Positions 42,000 through 52,279 of a stretch of DNA of 64,000 bases are shown piece after piece; positions within the stretch are counted from its first letter, which is position 1, and every line of letters begins with the position of its first letter. The stretch is from assembly GCF_003255815.1 (NCBI RefSeq), contig NC_037668.1, forward strand, positions 61,591,500 through 61,655,499, in the 5' to 3' direction. The translations under genes and the position numbers were made by a program. The DNA is from Theropithecus gelada (Eukaryota > Chordata > Mammalia > Primates > Cercopithecidae). The notes under the pieces are model-generated. The model had not been told where the DNA came from and searched no databases. It worked only from the letters and a program-made list of their open reading frames with translations.

Positions 42000-42520
42000 A
42001 GTCCTAGACATTTCTACCAGGAGCACCTCACCCTTGCTATGCCTCCAAACAGACTCTTCATCACTTTACCCATGAACTCACCTATTCCAGACCTGTTCTT
42101 CCTCCTGTGTCCCCTAAAATCAGTAGCACCACCATGTCCCTATGTTCAAGTTAGAAACCTGGAGTGTCCAATATTCTTTCTCCCATCCCCCGGCATCTCC
42201 ACTGCTTTAATTCACACCTGCATCATATCTTACCTGACCTATTGCAACCATCCTCTAGGCTAAACTCTGCTTGTCTCTCATTCCTCACTCCCCCAAATCC
42301 AGTAGCTTTAGCCATTCACGGAGCTCTCCTGTCTGCAGGGTAAAAACTTCATGTACCAAGTGCATTTAAGACTTTTCTTGAGCTGGCTCCTGCTGAAGCA
42401 GTAACTTGGGCCCATTCATTTGTTCATCTCTGCCTCCCCAGAGTCTAGCACAGTGCCAAGCACACTTACTGGGCTTAATACATACCTTTGAATTAAAGAA
42501 ATAAATGAAGGAATGAAATC
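42000..42520 (+). mobile_element. L2 LINE, 3' segment
   Basis: 'cttacctgacctattgcaac', 'catcctctaggctaaactct', 'gagtctagcacagtgccaag', 'aaagaaataaatgaaggaat'. Confidence 0.9.
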
Positions 42521-42619
42521 TGCTAAAGTCACTCCCTGCTGTCAGATGCAGCTTCGTGAGCAGTGGCTGGAGTAGCCAGGACATGGAGGAGACCCGACTG
42601 ACATCTGATGGTACATGAG

Positions 42620-42815
42620 CTCTGCAGAGGGCCCTTGTCACAACTGTAGACCCCTAAGGGAGTGTCTGAGAAGGTGGGCCAGGAATGGGAGGCTCTGGCA
42701 ATCAGGGTCTCCACTTAACAGCCCATCTGCAGAGAGCCAGGCCCTCACATCCCCCATCCTACAGGCCTCTGCTCAAACGTTGCCTTCTTAGAAATGTTGC
42801 CCTCTCTGTTTCACT
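42620..42815 (-). repeat. Unnamed element, copy 2 of an inverted pair
   Basis: Complement aligns with 36834-37023. On +, it starts at palindromic 'ctctgcagag', contains 'caactgtagacccctaaggg', 'agtgtctgagaaggtggg' and 'aacagcccatctgcagagag', and merges into an L2 segment ('gttgccttcttagaaatgtt'). The L2-like part is at the same relative place in both copies. Confidence 0.85.
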
Positions 42816-43035
42816 CCAGAATGTCCTGCCACTCTCTGTTTCCTAACCCTATTTTAGTTATCTTTCTAGGGCCAGGTCTACTATTATTATTTTGGGTTAA
42901 GTTGTTGATTGTCTCCTGTGGCTAAGCCACAGTCTCCATGAGAGCAGGGACTTGTTCCACTTTATTCAGGACTGATGCCCAGCAATTAAAACAACACCTG
43001 ACATGTCACAGAAAATCAACAAATACTTGTTGATG
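42745..43035 (+). mobile_element. L2 LINE 3' end
   Basis: 'ctgctcaaacgttgccttct', 'ccacagtctccatgagagca', 'gggacttgttccactttatt', 'aacaaatacttgttgatgg'. Confidence 0.9.
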
Positions 43036-43104
43036 GAAAAAAATACTAAAACAAGGAGGGGCTGCTGATAGGGAATCAATCATGTTGTATCTGCATCTTA
43101 TTCA

Positions 43105-44265
43105 AAATATGATCTGCCTTGTCAACCAATGGTGCTAGAACAATTGGATATTCACACGGGGAAAAAAATGAACCTCAGCTCTCACTTCACCCCATACACA
43201 AATATTAACACAGACATCTAAGTGTATATACAAGCTAAAACTATAAAACTTGCGGAAGAAAACAAGAGAAAACCTTCATGGCTTTGGGACAGATAAAAGT
43301 CTCCCTCTCCCTCCATACATATGGATGCATAAACAAATTATAGTATATTAATATATATGAATTATATATAAATAAAACACACATACATATAATCTTATAA
43401 CTCACTAATAAGACAAACAATTCAATTTAAATGGGCAGAAGCTTGAACAGATGATTTCCAAGTGGTCAAAAACAGGTTAAAAAAATGTTTATCCTCATTA
43501 GCCATCAGGGAAATGCAAATTAAAACCACAATGAGATACCACCACACACCCATTAGAATGGCTACAATTTAAAAGAGTAAAGGTACCAAGTTTCAACAAG
43601 GGCATGTCCACCATACATGGCTGATGAGAGTGTAAAATGGTATAACTACTTTGGAAAACAGTTGAGCAGTATTTTATGTAAACAAACACTTACCACACAA
43701 CCTGGTAATTTCATTCCTAAGAATTGACCCCGAGGAAATGAAACATATAATCACACAAAGACTTATATTATATGAATGCTCATTCACAGCAGGTTTACTT
43801 ATAATGACCTCAAACCAACAACCCAAATTTTCACCAAAAGGATATTTGGATGAATATAGAAATTATGGTATATTAATAAAACGGAATAGTTTTCAGCAGT
43901 AAAAAAATGAATGAACTCCTGACACACACAACACATGAATGAATCTCATCATCATCATACTGAAAAAAGTCAGACACAAAAGAGTATATATTGTATGATT
44001 ACACTGTACGATTCCGCTATGTAAAACTCTAGGAGAGACAAACCTAATCTGATGTGACAGAAAGCAGATCAGTTACTGCAGTCAGGGATGGGAGGAGAAT
44101 GACTAAGAACCAGCACAAATAAACTTTTTAGGGTAACAGAGATGTTTATGTCTTGATTGTGGTGGTAGCTAGACGGATGCATGAAGTTGTCAAAATGCAC
44201 CAAACTGTACACTCCAAAACAGTGTATTTTATTGTGTACTAATTACATATCAATAAGAGTGATTT
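43105..44265 (+). mobile_element. L1M LINE-1, ORF2 end and 3' UTR
   Basis: Sense L1 order: 'aattggatattcacacgggg', 'aacaattcaatttaaatggg', 'gccatcagggaaatgcaaat', 'ggctacaatttaaaagagta', 'aaacggaatagttttcagca', 'tgtcttgattgtggtggtag', 'aaaatgcaccaaactgtaca'. ORF2 is broken by many stops. AT-rich tract at 43330-43390. Confidence 0.95.
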
Positions 44266-44278
44266 AAAAATTTAGACT

Positions 44279-44549
44279 TTGGGAGGCTGAGGCTGGCAGA
44301 TTACCTGAGGTCTGGCATTCGAGACCAGCCTGGCTAACATGGTGAAACCCCGTCTCTACTAAAAATACAAAAAAATTAGCCAGGTGTGGTGGCATGCACC
44401 TGTAATCCCAACTACTCAGGAGGCTGAGGCAGGAGAATCACTTGAACCTGGGAGGTGGAGGTTGCAGTGAGCTGAGATTGTGCCATTGCACTCCAGGCTG
44501 GACAAGAGCAAAACTCCATCTCAAAAAAAAAAAAAAAAAAAAAAGAAAA
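44279..44549 (+). mobile_element. AluS, 5'-truncated by about 40 bp
   Basis: Begins at 'ttgggaggctgaggctggca' (the first ~40 bp are missing) and runs to 'ctccaggctggacaagagca' and a long A tail. A 13-bp target duplication 'aaaaatttagact' flanks it (44266-44278; 44550-44562). It landed in the A-rich end of the L1M. Confidence 0.97.
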
Positions 44550-44562
44550 AAAAATTTAGACT

Positions 44563-45098
44563 AGGTATCAAAAAAAGTGATAGGATGTAGTAGTAATGTA
44601 AGATATGTAGTAGTCAGAAGTCCAAAGATCCATTCATGGGCTGTGAGCTCACTCCTGGAAATGGAGTTAGAACCAATTAAACAGTTATTTAATTTGAATT
44701 AATGAGGATTCACCCCATTTAAGGTGATGAGAGTGTTGCAGGAAACACATTACTCTCCCTTCACCCCACACTTTCTGCACATGGGAAGCCCGATTCTGAT
44801 AGGCCTATTTCCTCACACTCTTTGCTGCTCTGGGGCTGTCTCTTCCACACCCTGGGGAGAGGCTATGAAGAGGAGAATCAGTCACCCCAAACTCAAGGGA
44901 CTTGGGAAAAACAAGGCTCTTCAATCATACATCTCTTGATCCAAACTTCAGCTCTGCCTAGTCACTTGATCTCCTCGTACCTTACATTCTTAAATCTAAA
45001 AATCTAAGACATTTAACAGTGCCAGCCTTAGGTTGAGGCCAGGGGTGAGCCTAGTGAGCTTACTCAGTTACCTCCTACCCTTTCCTGTCTCCTCCAGA
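44563..45098. other. Unclassified unique sequence
   Basis: No repeat or gene recognised. Part of 44563-44700 may be the remaining L1M tail. Confidence 0.4.
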
Positions 45099-45616
45099 TA
45101 AGGGTTGCCAGATAAAATACACAACCCCAGCTAAATCTGATTTCAGATAAAAATGAATAATGTTTTAGTATAAGTAAATATTGCATTGGTCATACTTATT
45201 TATACTAGAATATTGTATGGGACATATTTATGGTAAAATAGTATTCGCTATTTATGTGAAAATCAAACTTAACTGGGTGTTTTGGGGTTTTTTTTTCCTC
45301 TTTTTTAAAGACAGGGCCTCTGTTTCTTGCCCACACTGGAGTACAAAGGCATAATCTTAGCTCACTGCAGCCTAGAACTCCTGGGCTTAAGTGATCCTCC
45401 CAAGTAGCTAGGACTACAGGCACTCGCCACCATGTCTGGCTGATATTTTTCATTTTTTGTAGAGACAGGATGTTGCTATGTTGTCCCGGCTGGCATGGAA
45501 CTCCTGGCCTCAAGCAATCCTCCTCCCTCAGACTCCCAAAGTGCTGGGATTACAGGCATCAGCCACCACCCCTGGCTGTGTCCTGTATTTCTAATTGGAA
45601 CATCTGGCAACCTTAT
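45099..45616. mobile_element. Palindromic MITE (MER53-like) split by AluJ
   Basis: Left part 45099-45279 starts 'ataagggttgccagata'. Right part 45577-45616 ends in the complement of 'ataaggttgccaga'. The interior is self-complementary: 'cccagctaaatctgatttca' near 45124 pairs with the stretch ending 'cttaactggg' at 45277. TA at the ends suggests TA target duplication. The MER53 name is from memory. Confidence 0.8.
45280..45576 (-). mobile_element. AluJ, antisense
   Basis: A T-rich head (A tail in complement) at 45284-45306, 'tagctcactgcagcctagaa', 'aactcctgggcttaagtgat', 'aactcctggcctcaagcaat', 'agtgctgggattacaggcat'. The 'ctgggcttaagtgatcctcc' type and divergence fit AluJ. Confidence 0.94.
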
Positions 45617-45865
45617 TCCAGGTGGCTCCTGATACACCATCCTTGAACCTTTAGGGTTCCAGAGAACACAAACCTTTTAGTTTACTGCTGCACATCCTAT
45701 GGGAACCTGAAGTGTGGGCTAGAAAATCTTGGAAATTCTTCCATCAAAATTGAGAAGAGAAATGGAATAGGTGGAGTAGAACCCAGCAACAGCCACAGTC
45801 ATGGGTCTCCCTGTCTCAGCCAATTTTGCAACAGGATCAAACTCAGCTTACTCCAGGAGTGCATG
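45617..45865. other. Unclassified unique sequence
   Basis: No repeat or gene recognised. Confidence 0.4.
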
Positions 45866-46475
45866 TTAAAAAAACTAGTTCAACCATTGTGGAAGACAGT
45901 GTGGCGATTCCTCAAGGATCTAGAACTAGAAATACCATTTGACCCAGCCATCCCATTACTGGGTATATACCCAAAGGATTATAAATCATGCTGCTATAAA
46001 GACACATGCACATGTATGTTTACTGCAGCACTATTCACAATAGCAAAGACTTGGAACCAACCCAAATGTCCATCCATGACAGACTGGATTAAGAAAATGT
46101 GGCACATAAACACCACGGAATACTATGCAGCCATAAAAAGGATGAGTTCATGTCCTTTGTAGGGACATGGATGAAGCTGGAAACCATCATTCTCAGCAAA
46201 TGATCACAAGAACAGAAAACCAAACACCACATGTTCTCACTCATAGGTGGGAACTGAACAATGAGAATGCTTGGACACAGGGCGGAGAACATCATACACC
46301 AGGGCCTGTTGTGGGGTGGGGGGAGGGGGGAGGGAGAGCATTAGAAGATATACCTAATGTAAATGATGAGTTAATGGGTGCAGCACACCAACATGGCACA
46401 TGTACACATATGTAACAAACCTGCACATTGTGCACATGTACCCTAGAACATAAAGTATAATTTTTTAAAAAATTT
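45866..46475 (+). mobile_element. L1PA LINE-1 3' end, 5'-truncated
   Basis: Starts in ORF2 ('ctagttcaaccattgtggaa') and runs through 'cattactgggtatataccca', 'tggaaccaacccaaatgtcc' and the 3' UTR 'gttaatgggtgcagcacacc' to an AATAAA-like, A-rich end. The remaining ORF2 C-terminal frame (45863-46162, about 99 codons) ends in a premature stop, so the copy is inactive. The form 'aaatgatgagttaatgggtg' suggests a mid-age L1PA, not a young human-specific one. Confidence 0.97.
46312..46335 (+). other. G-quadruplex-prone run in L1 3' UTR
   Basis: Four or more G runs separated by T or A ('ggggtggggggagggggg' then 'aggg'). L1PA 3' UTRs are known to carry such a G-rich tract. Confidence 0.85.
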
Positions 46476-46539
46476 AATTTAATTTAAAAAATCCCCCTGA
46501 ACGGGAGCCAGAGGAAGACATGGTCTTGCTGTTCTGCAG

Positions 46540-46655
46540 AGGATACTGGATCTGGTGAAACACCACTAGGAGTCAGAAACAGCTCTAGGCAGAGGGACCT
46601 TGGGCAAGTCATTTAAGCTGTCTGTCTCTGACTCAATAAAATGGGCCTCAAAACA
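46540..46655 (+). mobile_element. MIR SINE fragment
   Basis: 'aggagtcagaaacagctcta', 'gggaccttgggcaagtcatt', 'actcaataaaatgggcctc'. Confidence 0.8.
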
Positions 46656-47161
46656 AAGTTAAAATACAAATTACAGAGTAGGAAAAGAAAGCCATAACAC
46701 ATATAATGGACAACATAGTGATACTTAGAATATATTAAGTGCTCCAAGTCAATAAAAAAAGGCAAATAACTCAACAGAAAAAAAAAAAAAATGGGCAGGA
46801 GATATGAACAGGTAATCCACTTGAAAAAAAATCACAAAAACAAATGGAGGATAAGTATACAAAAAGAGGCACCCGAGTTGCTAATCAGGAAAATGTAAAT
46901 CAAAACAACAATGAGATAGCATTATCTGACAATCAGATTGGCAGACATGAAAAAGCCTGATAAAATCTAGTGTTGGGAGAGGGTGGGGGAATCAACCCAG
47001 GTGGTTAGTGGGAGTGTAAACAAGCTTTGGGGAAGACAATCTCACAATAACAAAATTACAGCCCACATAGTCTCTGACTCAAAAAATTCCACTCCTCACT
47101 TTCCATCTGATAGACATTCTTATATAAGCTCATAAACGTGCACTGATGATGGTACTCATGA

Positions 47162-47406
47162 CAGTACGGCTCACTGAAGCCTCGACCTCCCACCTTAGCC
47201 TCCCAGGTAGCTGGGACCGTAGGCATGTGCCACCATGTTCACCATGCTCACCATGTCCAGCTAATTTTTTGTATTTTTAGTACAGATGGGGTTTTGCCAT
47301 ATTGCCCAGGCTGTTCTTGAACTCCTGGGCTCAAGCAATGCACCCAGCTCAGCACCTCAGCCTCCCAAAGTGTTGGGATTACAGGCATGAGTCACCGCAC
47401 CCAGCC
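47162..47406 (-). mobile_element. Alu (J/S), antisense, 3'-shortened
   Basis: 'ggctcactgaagcctcgacc', 'cctcccaggtagctgggacc', 'gctcaagcaatgcacccagc', 'cagcctcccaaagtgttggg', ending 'gtcaccgcacccagcc'. A short internal expansion of 'caccatg' is seen near 47230-47260. The T-rich head expected of an intact copy is missing. Confidence 0.93.
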
Positions 47407-47479
47407 CTAGCATGGTTTTTTTTTAACAGAGATCACTGGAAGCAGCTTCAATGTCCATCAGTAAAATGTTAGATAACTC

Positions 47480-47805
47480 GGCCGGGCATGGTGGCTCATG
47501 CCTGTAATCCCAGCACTTTGGGAGGCCGAGGTGGGCAGATCATGAGAACAGGAGATCGAGACCATCCTGGCTAGCACGGTGAAACTCTGTCTCTACTAAA
47601 AATACAAAAAAAATCAGCTGGCGTAGTGGCGGGAGCCTGGGGTCCTGGCTGCTTGGGAGGCTGATGCAGGAGAATGGTGTGAACCTGGGAGGCGGAGCTT
47701 GCAGTGAGCTGAGATTGTGCCACAGCACTCCAGCCTGGGTGACAGAGCGAGACTCCATGTCAAAAAAAAAAAAAAAAAAAAACTCCATGTCAAAAAAAAA
47801 AAAAA
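47480..47805 (+). mobile_element. AluY, full length, with duplicated tail
   Basis: 'ggccgggcatggtggctcat', 'gagaatggtgtgaacctggg', 'aggcggagcttgcagtgagc' (AluY-type). The tail reads 'gactccatgtc', about 21 A, then 'aactccatgtc' again and 13 A. Flanks 'gttagataactc' and 'gttaaacaactc' are a target duplication with two mismatches. Confidence 0.96.
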
Positions 47806-48235
47806 GTTAAACAACTCATGGCACAGAGATGCATAGATCCACCAGGAAGAATGAATATGAATAGAGAAAGAGCTCTAAAGACATATGACATGAAGAAAAG
47901 CAAGTTTCAGAATAGTACATCTTGTATTGTCCCACTTATGTAAAAAAGTACGACTATGTCTGCATATGTATATGTGTATTGTGTGCACATGTATGTGTCT
48001 CTATATATGTATATGTCTGTGCCTATGTATATATCCCTATCTAGATATATTTACAGTGGTGTGAATGTATAGAAAAGAACCTGGAGGGTTACACATCAAT
48101 CCATGAACCCTATAAACCTCTGAGAGGGGAGGGCAGGAGAGGGCTGGTGAAGGTGGACCTTCAGTTTGTAGTTTGCACTGTTTGAAAATTTTATAGCAAA
48201 ATATACTATTAACATTTATTTTTATTATTCAAAAA

Positions 48236-49369
48236 CTTGGTTTACAGAACCACAACAGGTCACACTAGCTCCCTCCCTCACCTTGCTTCTGTCCATCTCA
48301 TTCCACCAATGCTACTGATTTCCACTTGCCTCTTCTCTCAAGAAGGACTTCTCTCTTTGGGAGTCCTTGGGCTTGTGTTCTCGACCCCATCTCAGCCGCC
48401 TCTGCCCACTTAGTGTCTGCTGGGCCCTTCTCTATCAGCAAGTCCACACTTCTACACCCTCAGCCCGCCTCTCCCTCTCTCTCTCGTCACTTCTTTTTTC
48501 GTTTGCTACTTCTGCCTCCAGCCACCTTCTTGCTTTGCTCTTCTTATGACCAATAATAGTGAAAAAGAAATGCATTCCTTTGCCTATGTCTCTCATGATT
48601 CATAACTCTATACTATCTAGTTTCTATCTATTCGTATCACATTAAGGAAACACTTCCTTGGAAGTCCCCCTCCTGGCTGCCCCACCCAGTTGCTTTCTCT
48701 CAAAACTCACACTCCTAGACCCCTTTGGAAATATTCACCACTACTCTTTTGCTTGTTTGCAGTAGCCTCCCCTGCCCGCCCCTTATATCCATATTTTATC
48801 CTTTCTTCTTTGTACCGCTCAAAGGCTGCCCCTTCCAAGAAATCTAGCCCTTTCTTTCTAGTAAGTCCAATGTCTTCCTTAGTGTCTGACTTATAACCAC
48901 CTTTCAATGTGAATGGGTTAAATGAAAAAGGTCATGTTCTGTTAAGAAGGCTTTTGCCCATGGGTGGAGACAATTCTTTGACTCCAGGATGTGTGAATAG
49001 TGAAGGGAGACACTGGAGGGCAATATGACAGTGAAGATACCCTTAAAGGAATCTGGGGGAGAGATAAAAAGATAATTGAGGCAGAGCCAGTAGGGGGATC
49101 TGAAAAGGGGGGTAAAATTTGAGGGATTTTTCAGAGGTAGAATAAATAGGACATAATAATCCATTGGATCCAGGGGGGTATGCTATGGGTTATGGGAGTG
49201 CGGTAGGTGAGTGAGAGGAAGAAGGGAGAATGAGTGACAGGCAGGCAAACTTCACTGAGCTGGGAAGGCCTGTCTTCCCCCGATGAATCCCCTCTTCCTC
49301 CAGAGCCGGCTCAGTGACCACTGCCTCCCACTAGGCCAGCGCTCCCAATCCCATGCTCATAGCACCATG
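48236..49369. other. Unclassified, pyrimidine-rich at first
   Basis: 48240-48900 is C/T-rich on + ('ctccctctctctctcgtcac'). 48900-49370 is unique. A few L2-like words occur near 48830-48880, but nothing is firm. Confidence 0.4.
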
Positions 49370-49550
49370 AATGACCGTTTTCAGAGTTGTCTTTTACATA
49401 TGTTTAGGGGCTCTTTGATTAATGTCTGTCTCCTCCTCTCTCCTTTAAGATCCATGAAAGGAAGGATTGTACCTATTTTTGTTTTTCATTATATGTCCAG
49501 AGCCCAACTCAGTACCCAACACATGGTAGATATTCCATAAATATTCATCT
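49370..49550 (+). mobile_element. L2 LINE 3' end
   Basis: 'tctgtctcctcctctctcct', 'agatccatgaaaggaaggat', 'acccaacacatggtagatat', 'tccataaatattcat'. Confidence 0.88.
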
Positions 49551-49710
49551 TTTTAAAAAAGGAATTTAGTTAATTCTTAGTTAAAATGCCCTTCACCCTA
49601 GAACCACTTCCCTAAACCCACTTCTACTTCTCGAACACTGATGGGTCCAGGAATCTAATCTCACTGGCCTTATTCATAAATCAGTTGGTTTACATAGTTA
49701 AGGCATATTT

Positions 49711-50005
49711 CCACTGGGTGCGGTGGCTCACGCCTGTAATCCCAGCACTCAGGGAGGCCAAGGCAGGTGGATCATGAGGTCAGATCGAGACCACTCTGGT
49801 CAACATGGTGAAACCCTGTCTCTACTAAAAATACAAAAATTAGCTGGGCATGGTGGTGCGTGCCCGTAATCTCAGCTACTCAGGAGACAGAGGCAGGAGA
49901 ATCGCTTGAACCAGGGAGTCGGAGGTTGCAGTGAGCCAAGATCGCCCCACTGCACTCTAGCCCGGTGACAGAGCAAGACACCGTCTCAAAAAAAAAAAAA
50001 AAAAA
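49711..50005 (+). mobile_element. AluS, full length
   Basis: 'gggtgcggtggctcacgcct', 'gatcatgaggtcagatcgag', 'gctgggcatggtggtgcgtg', 'actgcactctagcccggtga', A18 tail. A 2-bp loss after 'ggtcag' is of the AluSc kind. Confidence 0.95.
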
Positions 50006-50954
50006 TAAGTGTTTCCATGAGCTCTCATCAGTCCTGAACACAATGGGTTCTTCGTAAATGTTTCCAGTGATGAAGAGAAAGAGAAGAAAGGTTCTGCAAG
50101 AGTATAAATTCTCCACAAGTGGATCCAGCAAGACTCCTGCAAAGGCCACACTTGGACGACTCTGCTGTCCTCACGTCTCACAGAATGAAAAGCCCCAATT
50201 ACATATGCACGTGGGGTCTTTGGCTTTACCAAAGCTGGACTCAGCCAAGTTAAGCCCTCAGCTGCAGGATGACTACACTGTCACCATCAGAGGCTGCCAA
50301 GTAGATGATTCAGCCGGGCCTGGTGGCTTCAGGGCTATACTCTGGGACATTGGACCTTGTCTCTTTGGACTCCACTTGTTACCAGCCCAGCAATCTAGGA
50401 CCAAAAGCCAGTCTGGCCTCCTGCTTGTGGGATATGGTCTCTGCAATCGGCCTCCAGGTCAAGACCCAGGGCCTGTGCAAAACTTCGATTCCTCCAAAGG
50501 TCTGAGATCCTGCTCAGCTCTCAGGAGACAGAAAAACATGGCAGCTATCTCTCCAGTCCCCACTTCTGAACCACCCCCTCATGATTTTGTTCAAATTCAG
50601 CTTCCAGCTACAGCAGAGCTATGAGAGTTTACCATGTCTCTGCTCTCTTTCACCCAGGAAAGAAATGGACTTGTTGCAAATAGGAAAAGCAATGCTTTTA
50701 AAATTCTAAAGTCCAGTTGTGTTCATATTCAGTAACCGGGAGCAGAGGTTCATCTAGATTTTTCTGTTGATATGCACCTGATGGAAATGATTCCCAGGTG
50801 TGACTCCAGCTATCTTTACTGATAATGCACACCCTGGTGCTGATGCATCCCTCACTGAGGTCAGTTTGTGGAAAATACAATTGACAAGGTAGGGACAAGC
50901 AGCCAACTAAAAGAAAATGTGCACAACAGACATAACAAACAAATAACAAATGTC
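50006..50954. other. Unclassified unique sequence with a 188-codon frame
   Basis: The + frame 50058-50624 starts within about 50 bp of an Alu and shows no domain, signal peptide or membrane segment. It is rich in Ser, Pro and Gln. Frames on the other strand cover its 5' part. I record it as an unsupported frame, not a gene. Confidence 0.4.
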
Positions 50955-51125
50955 CTAATATTATTCATAGTTCCTGCAAATTACTGAAAAAGGAAAAGAA
51001 ATTCAAACGACCTAATGAAACAGGCAAAGGATATGGACAGAAAATTCACAGCAAAGGAAATGCAAATGGCCAATAAACATGAAAAGATGCTCAACCTCAC
51101 TGGTAATCAGAGCAATATGCAATCA
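50955..51125 (+). mobile_element. L1M LINE-1 ORF2 fragment
   Basis: 'cctaatgaaacaggcaaagg', 'cagaaaattcacagcaaagg', 'tggccaataaacatgaaaag', 'gctcaacctcactggtaatc' in L1 ORF2 order. Confidence 0.88.
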
Positions 51126-51652
51126 CCACGCCCTCTGGCTGGATCTGCCACCCTTTTCTTCTGCCCCAATCCCGGACACACAGTGTCCACCAAAATAAAA
51201 CTCAGAGAGGGATGAAAAAGTGTCAGAGGATGATGAAAAGCCACACTCGGTCAAGCTTTGAATCCCTACGCCCTGGCTTTTCCACAAAAACCTCTTTGCC
51301 TACAGGCCTTGGCACAGGTGTGTGGATTCTGCATATATCAGCTGTCAGGGCACAACATGCAGGGAACAAACAGAATGTCTTGGCAGCAAGTCCTACTCAT
51401 CCTGGAGCTACTGAGAGATGGGCAGACAAGAGGACTGAGCCAAGCCCTGAGGAAGGAGACCCAGGAGCATGCACATACTGGAAGGAAAGGGTTGCTCACT
51501 CAAGGGGCCACCCCTCTAGGCAGGCAGCTGGGGTATCCAAAGGACACCACCATCTCTGGACTTGTGTGCCTCTCCTGGAAGATCAAATTAGATAAATCAT
51601 GGAATCAGTTCTATGAATCAACTTATAGAAAACTGGAACCAATTCTATGATG
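51126..51652. other. Unclassified unique sequence
   Basis: No repeat or gene recognised. Two overlapping + frames of about 130 codons (51212-51595, 51258-51650) have no domains. Confidence 0.4.
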
Positions 51653-51799
51653 CAGAAAAGAGAAAGGAAGGAAGGGAGGAAAGGAAGGAGAAAAGGATGG
51701 GAGGAAGAGGAAGGGGAAGGAGGAAGAGGGGAAAGCAGAGAGAAAGGCAGGAAGGTAGGCAGAAAGAAGAAAAAAGGAACCGGAAGAAGAAAGACAATA
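51653..51799. repeat. Polypurine GGAA/GAAA low-complexity tract
   Basis: Nearly all purine on + ('aaggaaggaagggaggaaag'). Frames through it are Glu/Lys/Arg-rich artefacts. Confidence 0.93.
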
Positions 51800-51950
51800 A
51801 TAGATAATATTTATTGCATCTGGCACAGTTCTTTGCACATATTATCTCATTTAACCTGCAGAACAATCCTTTGAGAGAATTATTCTGCACAGGCAGAAAC
51901 TGAAGTTCAAGTCACTTTCTCAAGGTCATACAATGGGTAAGGACCATGTC
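51800..51950 (-). mobile_element. MIR SINE, antisense
   Basis: 'tattatctcatttaacctgc', 'agaacaatcctttgagagaa', 'ttctcaaggtcatacaatgg'. Confidence 0.88.
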
Positions 51951-52279
51951 AGTTCATCACACACTGGGTTTTGTGTTCTCAATCCCCAGGCCACACTGGA
52001 TCTCTCTGACACCTAGCCTCTGTGCAGGGCTCAGACCTAGGCACCAAGGGGGCTGTGAAGAAACCAGAGTCGGTTTCCCTGCTCATCGGTGCCTTGGAAG
52101 CTGCCTGGGCAGGGTGGGCCCAACAGGAAGGGCTTGGAGAGCTGCAGAGGCTGGGATCATGTGGCAGATCTGGCCCCCGTGGAATGGCTTAGTGAGAGAA
52201 GCCAGGTCATGACTCAGCGTCCAAATATGATTCTCAGTTCAGGTATGGCTCCTGCGGGTCCCTGCGGGTGCCTGCAAGT
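51951..52279. other. Unclassified; small 10-bp triplet repeat at end
   Basis: No gene recognised. 52251-52280 is three 10-bp units of 'cctgcgggtc' type (third unit 'cctgcaagtc'). Confidence 0.45.

Larger units (their letters stand above)
46660..48235 (+). mobile_element. L1M LINE-1 3' segment, split by two Alus
   Basis: Segments 46660-47161, 47407-47479 and 47806-48235. Words: 'ggcaaataactcaacagaaa', 'aggaaaatgtaaatcaaaac', 'agattggcagacatgaaaaa', then 'gcagcttcaatgtccatcag', then 'tgtattgtcccacttatgta' and 'tttgaaaattttatagcaaa'. A TATG/TGTG-rich simple stretch (47955-48060) is internal. Confidence 0.92.

Noticed and set aside
45863..46162. L1 ORF2 C-terminal frame
   Set aside because: Real L1 sequence, but a dead fragment: 5'-truncated with a premature stop. 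Annotated as L1PA, not as a gene.
50311..50332. Alu-like phrase 'agccgggcctggtggcttc'
   Set aside because: Flanking sequence does not continue as Alu in either direction.
50058..50624. 188-codon open frame on +
   Set aside because: No domain, no splice-bounded structure and no initiation context that stands out. The length is possible by chance in 64 kb. PhyloCSF or RNA-seq would decide.
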